A DNA stretch of 64,000 nt from assembly GCA_036245805.1 (NCBI GenBank), contig BTRK01000006.1, positions 13,176,365 through 13,240,364 on the forward strand, in the 5' to 3' direction. How positions within the stretch are numbered: the stretch's first letter is position 1; each line of letters begins with the position of its first letter. The position numbers and the translations under genes are program-made. Positions 54,799 through 64,000 of this stretch are shown here, piece by piece. Origin of the DNA: Pristionchus mayeri (lineage: Eukaryota; Nematoda; Chromadorea; Rhabditida; Neodiplogasteridae). The notes below the pieces were generated by a model. The model was not told the origin of the DNA, searched no databases, and saw nothing but the letters and a program-made list of their open reading frames with translations.

Positions 54799-57111
54799 AT
54801 GAGACGTTATTTCAAAGAACCCTGTTACGTCTGTGGTGGAGATTCGTCAGGCCATCACTACAATGTACTTTTGCATAATTACTGCCTGCAAAAATATCAA
54901 CATTTTTTGAGTTTACAATTTTGCAAACCAGGTTCCATCGTGCAACGGGTGCAAGTCGTTCTTTCGACGAACGCTTCTAGAACAGCGACAATTCGTGTGT
55001 GAATTTGACGGTACCTGTGATGTGCTGCCCAAAAGTAAGTTCACCTGCACGTGTCGTCGATTAGAGGTTAGTCAGTCAATGCCGGATCCAAAACTAAAAT
55101 ATTCCTAATTTAGTACTGTATTGTCATCCATTTTCGCGTTCAACCTGATCAGCAAATGTTATTATAAATAAATTGTAGAATCGAAAGAGGAGAAACGTCG
55201 GCCTTGCCGTGCTTGCCGATTCGCGCGTTGCGTTAAAGTTGGCATGAATCCACAGGGTACGTATCTCTTACCCTATATGCTTGTTTCGTTGCATCGTATC
55301 CAAACAACAAATATTACTCAAGTTCCGATATTCGTCCCAGGTAAAAGCAAAATCAGTCACCAAAATGATATTCTCAGAAATCGTAATTGACGAAACGCAC
55401 AAAGATATGTTGGTCAACGCGATGAGAAACCATTCGATGTTGCCTAAAAAGGTAAGGCGATATATTACCAAGAGAACAATTCATTGAAAGTCTTCAACAT
55501 GTATCTATAACAATTCGTTTGGGATATTCACCCGAGAAACATAAGCAAAATTGTTTAACTTGTAATTATTACCTTTCAGACAATCCTAACTACTGATGAC
55601 CAGGCAAAGCGACTCATTGATGGCCTATCGTACATGGAACTAAAACATAACGCACTGCGAAGGTATATTTATGTAATAACATTACATTCATAGCGTTTTT
55701 ACATTGTGGCGATGTTCTCACAATATTATATATATTAGCATTTGTACAAATTCGCTTTATATTTAGGAGTGATTTCAATCCCTTACCGGTTGACACTAAT
55801 ACAATATTTGACCTTCTATACCGTCACTCTGTCATGGGAGAATCGAGACAGGTACATAATGTCTGTTATTCAATTTGCAGTACATATTCAGGAAATGCAC
55901 GGGTGGCCGCTAGAACATAACTTCTCACTCGCTACAATTTCACTTGAGGTATTATTTAAAGTGCCAACATTTTTTTTCAATCTTCAGCTTTACATTTAAT
56001 AATTCAATGAAAACATCAATCTAACTTATTAAATCGTAAACATAACAGTGATTTTTGTTACGAGATAAAGGGCATTTATTGCGTCCTATGCACGCAATAA
56101 TTTCAGGAGCATGCACAACTGCGCATTCCACTTCCCGCGCCGAACCTTTATCACGCACCCACTAATTTTAAATTTTGGTAAGACAAAAGCAATGAACAAG
56201 TAAATGATTGCCCACCGTCTACAACAAATCCGTAGGTTCTACGTGGATCTGACGTGTGCAATCGAATGGTCAAAGACGCTCGACTTCTTCAGACTACTAG
56301 ATATCGTTGACCAGGTTGTTTGCACTGATTAAACTTTGTAGACCTTCATATTTTCAGCGGAAACTACTCATCTTCTCAGCCTGTCAGATTGCGAATCTTA
56401 CTCATTCCTACTTTTCCTACACCAGCGGCAGCGATAGAGCGCTATTTCCTGATGGGAGATTTGGAAAATGGTGGGAACACAGAACAGTTCCTGGAATTGT
56501 TTTAACGTCCAAGTATGACGATTCAAAATTGTATTTGTAATTGGGCAGGACGCCGCGCGAAGCTGAACGTGACGCTGTTCCTATCATGTTGGACCTGCGA
56601 CTAGACCGGACTGAATACCTTCTTCTGAAATTACTCGTTATTTGCAATCCGAGTGGGTTCATAATATCATACAAAATACGCGACAAATACAATAAGTAAT
56701 CAGATGTTGATTCTTTCAGGTTGTGAGACGCTGTCTGATCATGCTCGAGCGATCATTCAAAATGAACGGAATAAATTCACGAAACTGCTGCTCAATTACT
56801 GCTTGGTAAGATGATTTATGCATGCATTGGTGAGTTTTACTGTAGAGCGCCCATGGCAAGGCTCGCGGTCCATCGAGGTTCGGGGAAATTATCGCTCTCG
56901 AATCGACGTTGCTGCAACAAGTATTGTCTTATTTTATAGTCAGTTGTCATAACTGATTTAAGCGTTGATAATGATAATGATAATAAAAATAATGAAACAA
57001 AATTAATTATTGAAGACGCAGCGGTCGAAGAACCTGCACATGCTTCTGGTAGCGATGAACCTGCGGCCCTGTCGATTCGTCCTGTTGGATGAGATTTGCG
57101 AAATTAAATAA
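54799..57111 (+). CDS. Nuclear hormone receptor (nematode-type NHR)
   Basis: Ligand-regulated or orphan transcription factor. The DNA-binding domain is split at the classic HYN/V position: exon 54799-54864 (CYVCGGDSSGHHYN), exon 54932-55034 (CNGCKSFFRRTLLEQ and the second finger start CEFDGTC), exon 55179-55256 (RRPCRACRFARCVKVGM). The P-box is CNGCKSFF, of the divergent nematode type. Ligand-binding-domain exons include 55341-55451 (MIFSEIVIDETHKD), 55580-55662 (AKRLIDGLSYMELKHNALR), one starting about 55768 (RSDFNPLP), about 56236-56313 (DLTCAIEWSKTLDFFRLLD), about 56358, 56549, 56720 and 56846, and the last, 57016-57111 (KNLHMLLVAMNLRP). The ATG at 54799 directly follows TTTCAG, consistent with trans-splicing. 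The joint between 55256 and 55341 is one base out of frame, so a base error, a small indel or a pseudogene is possible. Confidence 0.8.
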
Positions 57112-57954
57112 AATGTGAATAAACCACGTCCAACATTCATACCATAAGCAATTATTTTCAGAACACATACATTGCAGTATCGTGTATTCAAAATTATTCG
57201 CATGGCGCTGCAATGGCAGGAATACTTAGTGAATGGTTTCACAAACAACTGTAAATGTCACTGTTGTTCGTGAAGAGCGCTAAAACAATATTTTGCAAGC
57301 TATTGTGATTTTAAAAAAAAATCGAAGAAGAGTTAGGGAAAATTGTAGGAAACAGGAGCAATATGCAATTGAGTCTTACATGGAATTGGGTCAATGGGTT
57401 CGACGATGAACAAATGTCTAGGAACATGCGACAACCAAAGATAGCAACAATAATTATATCGATTGTGCACATTTGCATCAGTTTTATTTGTATAGAACAT
57501 TACACACTTTCAACAGGCTCCATCCTGATTCTTTGAACTTTTATGGACCGGCGGTGATCTCAGTCATACTGTCAATTCAGCAAATCAAAAAAAAATCAAA
57601 GCAAATCAAGGCACATATTTGCATTTGTGGACTGAAATTGTTCATTGATGACTGATGAGCAAAAAAATAATTAATTTTACCATCGAGAAACTAATATTTA
57701 GCCCCGTAACTGAAATGGGAAAAATGCAATGATTCATTCACAAATTATATATCTATGATATGTCGCATATGAATTCTGTGGATATATTCCTACTGAATCA
57801 ATATGGATAAGTTGAATCATTTGGAAAGATTCGCCAAATGAGTGGAATGAGTAGGGACAAATAATTATGTAATCAAGTCCTTGAGATGCTGGACCAAAGC
57901 CAAAAAAAGTCAATGATTTCATGTTATGTATCTTTCTTCGCCTCTCTACGCTAT
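57112..57954. other. Intergenic, no gene seen
   Basis: AT-rich sequence downstream of the nuclear receptor. Short ORFs lack recognisable features. Confidence 0.35.
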
Positions 57955-58325
57955 TGGGTGCGCATCGAGACAGATTACGTAGGAGGGGTCCACCCCAAAT
58001 CGAGTGAGAGCGTTGAGGACAGCGGGGATTTCCACGGAATCGAGTGCAGTAATCCACGAAGGCGAGGCCCAGTGAGAGATGGAATTCGCGGTGGTGCTCG
58101 ATTACGGTAGAGAGAGTGGATATGATCAATACATCCAAACCGCCGGCGAAATCCAGCTTGCTCGACATGCTGAGCGTCGTCCAACGTCATCTCCATCCGC
58201 GTGACTGGGGCTTCGTGAACACTTTGTACGGGATTGAGAGTAGGGCGATAGGGCTATAGTTGTTGAAGTCACTGCTACAACAACCATCTTTCTGATGGCC
58301 AATCACATTATAACATGGGATACAT
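57955..58325 (-). mobile_element. LINE reverse-transcriptase fragment (RTE-like), frameshifted
   Basis: Minus-strand peptides in several frames align with the N-terminal half of non-LTR reverse transcriptases: KDGCCSSDFNNYSPIALLS, YKVFTK, RMEMTLDDAQHVEQAGFRRR, FGCIDHIHSL, then EFHLSLGLAFVDY followed by VEIPAVLNAL-like sequence in another frame. This matches the motif order xYRPIxLLSxxYKxFTK...VEQAGFRxGxxxxDHI...FVDYxKAFDS. At least two frameshifts are present, and the catalytic YADD segment is absent. Confidence 0.7.
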
Positions 58326-58865
58326 AGTGGTTACTTCACTGTCATCGAAGTTCTGGAAACCGTAGATTTCGAGTTATACGTGGCGTGATTTTTATACCCC
58401 CGATACCGCCCAAATGCATGTGCAACCGGTATATTTGGTTCGACACGTTTTGAGACCCATAATCTTGACATGATGCTCGCATTGAGTATTGGTGTCAGTC
58501 CCGGGCGACGTTCGAGTGTCCGCGATGGAGGAATCTCAGGGGTGTTACGATGATGGGATCGACGATGACAGTCATCAGCACCCCTGCACTGTTCTCATCT
58601 ATGATTATCTAAGGGAATACTAGAACCGTGATATAAATCCATAGTGGTTCTGAGTAGATCCCCACGGTCGATTTACATCGATCATGGAAATATTACGCCC
58701 CTGAATGGGTACGATTAAATAAATTACGTCCCTGGTGAACGAAAAGTAAAGACAGTAAAGACAAGCAATGATTTATTGGTTTCAACGAGTTTTATTTCAT
58801 AGAAGATACGGATGATAGCGAAGAAAGGAGGCGGGGTACAGGAATGCGAGAATGGTAAAGCAATC
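58326..58865. other. Intergenic; possible further LINE debris
   Basis: GC content is locally higher around 58480-58620 and may belong to the same retroelement, but I could not identify a protein motif. Confidence 0.25.
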
Positions 58866-59330
58866 CTAACTAGAAAAGCAGCCGACGGAGGTGTACATAG
58901 GATCAATAGGCTCATTTTGATTCTGGTTATTCACAAGCATCCACTTGAGAGTGGTCGTGTCACAGAAGAGCTTCTTTACTTTGCGTTGCGAATTGTTATT
59001 CGGCTGGACCTGCACCAATATGAATGAGATCGTTTTGAGACGGAGCAAAGAACTGATCAGTCAACAAGAACGAGTATGTGTATGGTTAGGAAGCAAATAT
59101 TTGCGCTTTTTGTAGCGTAGAAAAACGGCGACTGTAGCGTAGAAAAACGACTCGAAAATTCGCATAAATCTCACCAAGACTATGGCAGGCGGCGTTCCTG
59201 CGCAGATCACTTCGTTGTTCGCAACCGTGGGCTGCGTGCATGGTCGATTTAGATTCGATTGCGCACATTCAGCTGCATCGTACGGATATGGAGTGCACTC
59301 TGAAGAGATGCCATGCATTAGGCTATTATG
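58866..59330 (-). CDS. Small cysteine-containing, possibly secreted, protein fragment
   Basis: Two minus-strand segments look coding. About 59318-59180 reads GISSECTPYPYDAAECAQS, then a later Cys and NNEVICAGTPPA. About 59048-58866 reads ISFILVQVQPNNNSQRK, then LFCDTTTLKWMLVNNQN and TSVGCFSS at the stop. The alternation of single cysteines with a CxxxxxKW strand recalls nematode C6/DUF281-type secreted domains, but the match is loose. No signal peptide or initiator was found, and the intron between about 59180 and 59048 is inferred. Function unknown. Confidence 0.35.
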
Positions 59331-60700
59331 GTATTGCCCTTCAAGAATGAAAGAGATTTGCGTGCTCTTTGCGCTATAACGATATCAATTTTGACGAAAA
59401 TGACCTTGGGGGGAGAAATCAAAATCATCACATTCCCCACTCCAAATTGTCGGATGCGGTAACGTTAGCGCATTTTCGTGAAGGAAATGCATCAACATGC
59501 AGAACAGGTCAAAGAATGCAGATAGATAGGCTACTGACGCATGCTCAGAAAGACGCAATCAGTACGTACTACTCAGTTTCCTCATTTTTCGTCTTCTCTT
59601 GCAGGTGTGTGAGTGAGTAAGAGTGTGCTTTTTTCATGATCTAAATCTGACGACTACCCAAATGCGAAACTTGGCAGCTTACTCCGTGGCGGCTTGGCGT
59701 GTGTGGGGCGCAACAGCTGCTAGAGGCGACCACGAGTAGAAGGAGGAAGAGAAGACGAGCCATTAAGCAGAGAGAATGCGGGTGATGAGGGGGGGGGGCA
59801 GCAGCACTATATGTACGAGCGACGAGCAGTTGTGGGATCAAAAGGAGTGCGAGAGGAGCGTGAGATATCCTTCGTTTTCTCTGAGCACTCCTATAAATCA
59901 ATAGGCTCTCGGATCAAAAACGAGAAGCAAATGAGGAAGGGGAGTGATGAGATCAAGCTCTTTTCGATTTTTCACATCCTACCGCTGCCACCTAGTGGCT
60001 AATTTCGCTTACTGGCTTTAAAGCCGGTGAAACGACACAATTCCCAATCAAAAACGAGTATGGATGGCAGTCTTCGTTCAATCCTCCTCACGGCTCTGAT
60101 ATTTTTGAGTCAGACCATATTCAAAATGAAATATCAATATTAGCAATGCCATCGGGGAATCAGGTACACTTGCTGAAATCTCATCGCAATTTATCGCTCT
60201 TGTGTAGCTAAGACGGAATCGTACTTTTTTTCAAAGGCAATAATTACTCGTCGGAGAAATGTTCTGTTTCGCTTGAAACTGCCCAGAAAAAAACAAGCTC
60301 ACTCGAATCTTGTTGACGAAACTCCATAAAATTTAATACTGCACACTCAGGGAGATTATTCTGATTATGACCGTAGATGATCCTGAAATATCGTTATCGA
60401 TCGCTGTGCATTTCCCCCCAAGGTCAACAAAGGCATTTTGTTCGGATGGCCCAGCTTTTACCTCGAGCATGTATCGTATTCTCATATCGCGCTTCATTAA
60501 TTATCGATGATTCATGCCAATTTAAATTAACAGGGGAAATGGGTTCTTACTCGCAATATGAAAAAAATGATAACGAAAGTGATGAAAGGGAAAGTGGAAT
60601 AGATAGCAGGAAGATGGGCGGGATATAGAGGACTGGCGTGAAATGAGACTTGATGTGGCTAATATTGATTGATTAATGAATTTACACATTTCGAGATTTC
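59331..60700. other. Intergenic, no gene supported
   Basis: Contains a purine-rich stretch (about 59730-59830, with a run of 10 G) and short ORFs without recognisable features. Confidence 0.35.
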
Positions 60701-62588
60701 TTAACACGCGTATCACGAGTCAGTGGAGGAGTGCGGGAACATTTTGAAATTTTTCCTCTCGGATTAGCCCCTTATTATGTTTTAGTAATACCCTGGAGTG
60801 ATGATTTCGAAAAATATAGGTGATAGGTCCCAGAGCCGGCTTTTAGGAATTTTCCGGTTTTGCACCTGGCTCCACTGTATTTCAGCTCCCAGATCTGCTA
60901 CAGAGCTCTCACTGGGCTCAAAATGAGCGGAAAATTATTCTGAACAACTTTTATGTTGAAAACTTTTTGAAATCCTGGCAAGTGAAAAAGATATGACTAA
61001 AAATGTAGAATCCGAAACTTTCAAAAAATGTTTTCTCCATCACGCAGGAAACTTACAGTGGATTTTCTTTTCAGAATATGAAAGAAGAAGTCTTCATACA
61101 TCTATGAAAAATATAAAATGAAAAATCTAAAGGGGTATATGTTTCGATATTTAGTGTCAAAGGTGTAAAATTGTCGTAGCATGACAACAAATTCTGTCTA
61201 GGGAACCCTAACTTCACATACATTGAGAACTTGATGCGATTTTTTAGTTTTCTCAATGTAATATTTAATTTGGTGTTGAAAAATTCAAAGTTTGGTGAAG
61301 TTTAAAAAAATCGATTTTTTCGACCTCGATTTATCGCATTTTTACAGGTGACAAGGTCAAGATTCTTAAAGATGCACAGGCAATAACTGCACAAAAGGTG
61401 TAGTAGACCCCGAGATGAGTAAAAATATTTGAGAAACAGCCTGCTCCAATTTCATAATTTTTATATTTATTCACACGAACATGCCCTCCCGAGAGTTTCG
61501 CAAATACTGGAAGTTCATTTTTTGACCAGGGTTGTATTGTTGTAGAACAATTTTCAATGCGAAAATATCTTAAATCACGGGAAATGGTTAACTAATAATA
61601 AATTACTGGCATATTTCACAATTCCGGAAAGTTCGAAATTTTCTGAATTGTCCAGTTTGAGCTTTTTTTTAGAATCGCTGCCATTTGCTGTATGTCTAAC
61701 GTTTTTCAACTCATCATATAACATACCGTGTTTTGCTACTGCAAACTGTTTCATAACCTAGTAAACATGGTCAAAAAATGAACTTCCAGTATTTCAGAAA
61801 CTCTCGGGAGGGCATGTTCGTGTGAATAAATATAAAAATTATGATGTTGGAGCAGGCTGTTTCTCAAATATTTTTACTCATCTCGGGGTCTACTACACCT
61901 TTTGTGCAGTTATTGCCTGTGCATCATTAAGAATCTTGGCTTTGTCACCTGTAAAAATGCGATAAATCGAGGTCGAAAAATCGATTTTTTTAAACTTCAC
62001 CAAACTTTGAATTTTTCAACAACAAATTAAATATTGCATTGAGAAGACTAATAAATCGCAGCAAGTTCTCAATGTATGTGAAGTTAGGGTCACTAGACAG
62101 AATTTGTTGTCATGCTACGACGCGAAATATCGAAACATATACCCCTTTCGATTTTTCATTTTATATTTTTCATAGATGTATGAAGAGTTCTTCTTTCATA
62201 TTCTGAAAAGAAAATCCACTGTAAGTTTCCTGCGTGATGGAGAACACATTTGTTGAAAGTTTCGGATTCTACATTTTTAGTCATATCTTTTTAACTTGCT
62301 AGTATTTCAAAAAGTTTTCAACATAAAAGTTGTTCAGAATAATTTTCCGCTCATTTTGAGCCCAGTGAGAGCTCTGTAGCAGATCTGGGAGCTGAAATAC
62401 AGTGGAGCCAGGTGCAAAACCGGAAAATTCCTAAAAGCCTGCTCTGGGACCTATCACCTAAATTTTTCGAAATCATCACTCCAGGGTATTACTAAAACAT
62501 AATAAGGGGCTAATCCGAGAGGAAAAATTTCAAAATGTTCCCGAGGGGTGTGAATTACATCCACTGACTCGTGATACTCGTGTTAAAT
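60701..62588. repeat. Large fold-back element 3
   Basis: About 1.89 kb. The ends TTAACACGCGTATCACGAG and (complement) TTAACACGAGTATCACGAG lead into TCAGTGGA. Arms of about 840 bp run to about 61540 and resume at about 61765, with a loop of about 220 bp. It carries the same CCCAGAGCCGGCTTTTAGG block as elements 1 and 2 near both ends. The internal arm sequence differs from that of the other two. It is flanked by TTAA. Confidence 0.85.
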
Positions 62589-62727
62589 ACAAGGGTACGC
62601 GAAATTGCGTGAGGCGGACTTTTACGAAATGGAGATTTACATCAACACCGTTCGCTGGGGAGTTGGTCTGTACAATGGGGGATATAAAATTGTGATTACT
62701 ATGTTCACCCCAAATACACCCTGAATA

Positions 62728-63237
62728 TATCTTATATCACGCCTCTCACAAGAGAATCGAGCTGAGACCGGGGATTGACGGAAAATCTGGTAATTGTTTC
62801 CGACCATTTTTGGGCACCTTGAGGAATGCCTGCCAGTCCCCCCAAAGTAGTATTTTAGATACCACATTTTCCTGCTTCCAAAACCGGGTCGGAGATCGGC
62901 ACCTCCTCCTTTCACGGCGATTATCTAATTTATCGTGTAAGGTAATCGTAATTTGCACTCTGACTGACCCCACTAATTTTTCGAGCTCTGTTGCTCTGTA
63001 AAAAACCGCTTCTTCTGTATTTCATTTTTAACATGGATGATTTTCTCAAAAATGTAGAAACATTTGCAACTCAATTTTTTACAATTCATAAATTTTTTAC
63101 AGTGCGTTACTTTGTGCGACTATCAGACATGCCTCAAGGTGCCCAAAACTGGTCAGAATCAATTTCCAGATTTTCCTTCAATTCCCAAGAATTGCGATTC
63201 TAGTTCGATTTTTCGTGAAAGGCGTGATATGATAAGA
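62728..63237. repeat. Fold-back element of about 0.5 kb
   Basis: The ends TATCTTATATCACGCCT and AGGCGTGATATGATAAGA are inverted. Inner pairs include GATTGACGGAAAATCTGG with CCAGATTTTCCTTCAATTC, and GGGCACCTTGAGG with CCTCAAGGTGCCC. The arms diverge more than in the larger elements. Confidence 0.65.
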
Positions 63238-64000
63238 TGATTAAGTGTAAATTGTATATGCTATTTATAAGCATGATATTACGATTCCAAATCTAGATTA
63301 CAAAGGGAAGGACATTTCCCTTGAAAACAAGGATCGAAGAGAGAGCTCCGTCCGAACGAAGATTATACAAATCAAATATATGCAAAAAGAGTTCTAGAGC
63401 AGTTACCGACAGCGATGTAATTATTAACAAAACATACATATAGGTCATGGAAAGATTTATTCTATTATTTTCTCTATTGCAATCACTCCTTTATTGAACT
63501 CTTATGTATTTGACGGCTATTTCACTACAAAATACAACCTAAAACACATTTTAGTCTGTATCGAGCTGAAAGCGTACGAAATCTGTGCTTCCGAAAGCGT
63601 CTCAAAAGTGTGCTGCTCTATAAATGACCCTATGGTTTCTCGTCAATCGACCATCTTTGCATCATAATTCAACTGATAACAGGGGAATGAAGTTCTCCGC
63701 GGGATTTGGTGACTTAAGGAAGCGTATAAAACAAAGCGATGATCTAGGAAATCATCCACCAGCTTCTGCTGAACAGATCCGCTCACCGTTAATTCCTTTC
63801 ATTAACTAGATCCTCAATTATTCTTTAACCATAGCTGACTTCGTCCCTTTCAACAATTAATCAGTCTACATCTTCACTTGAACGAATACAATATCTACAT
63901 GTATTTGTTAATTTACACGTTCTTGTAACTGCAAGAAACTACGCCAATAGTTACTTTATTTAGATGAAGCGCGCACTGAGTCTCTTACTGGTGGGGCAAT
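63238..64000 (+). other. Possible 3' exons of a gene at the window edge
   Basis: About 63500-63660 has an open frame with VCIELKAYEICASESVSK and KVCCSIND. An exon after AACAG at 63682 gives GMKFSAGFGDLRKR and ends SPLIPFIN with a stop near 63807. I do not recognise it and the joins are uncertain. Confidence 0.2.

Noticed and set aside
57734..58168. 144-codon minus-strand ORF as an intact gene
   Set aside because: Its peptide is a frame-shifted stretch of LINE reverse transcriptase with motifs split between frames.

Overview
The window looks like nuclear DNA from a free-living or diplogastrid/rhabditid-type nematode. Genes are split into many short exons with small GT..AG introns. Several families typical of nematodes are present: an STR-class seven-transmembrane chemoreceptor, a divergent nuclear hormone receptor with the usual HYN/V intron, a secreted phospholipase-A2-like gene, and a large tandem family built on a cysteine module that I read as the nematode CX module (PF01705-like). 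The species cannot be fixed from the sequence alone. All splice sites were placed by eye from frame continuity and paralogue comparison, and none was checked by computation.

The dominant content is the CX family, with about a dozen members or remnants. A complete member has a signal peptide, a beta-rich N-terminal region (motifs like TVNSSTIYDSLF and LTVKDxxKPFT), an exon with YFW/YYW, an exon like CAAPIxxFPHLAPFxFES, the signature exon CPxGTVCCAWECC, one (once two) membrane segments, and a short tail. From about 0.2 to 41.8 kb the members are on the minus strand, except a short copy at 9.0-9.9 kb. From 43.0 to 53.8 kb they are on the plus strand. The cluster therefore has two divergent arms pointing away from about 42 kb. 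Copies range from apparently intact (15.5, 18.0, 30.4, 39.0, 46.1, 49.9 kb) to broken (10.3 kb split by two transposons, 26.5 kb with one nonsense codon, 51.8 kb frameshifted) to isolated tail exons (8.6 and 21.2 kb).

Interspersed genes are a C2H2 zinc-finger gene (3.3-7.9 kb, minus), an STR chemoreceptor (22.4-24.6 kb, plus), a PLA2-like gene with altered calcium-site residues (35.0-36.9 kb, plus), a nuclear hormone receptor (54.8-57.1 kb, plus), a small cysteine-containing ORF (58.9-59.3 kb, minus) and an intron-containing tRNA-Leu(CAA), which lies antisense inside an intron of a CX gene.

Repeats are abundant. There are three large fold-back elements sharing termini near CACGTGTATCACGAGTCAGTGGA, two other large fold-backs (24.8 and 47.7 kb), two near-identical mariner-type elements (11.3 and 32.9 kb), a third mariner relic (18.2 kb), hAT-like MITEs, a LINE reverse-transcriptase fragment, and a short array of four hairpins whose loop is conserved while the stems differ (28.3 kb). 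A purine-rich block ending in GAGAGTGAGAGTGACC recurs a few hundred bases upstream of several minus-strand CX genes and is the clearest shared regulatory candidate.
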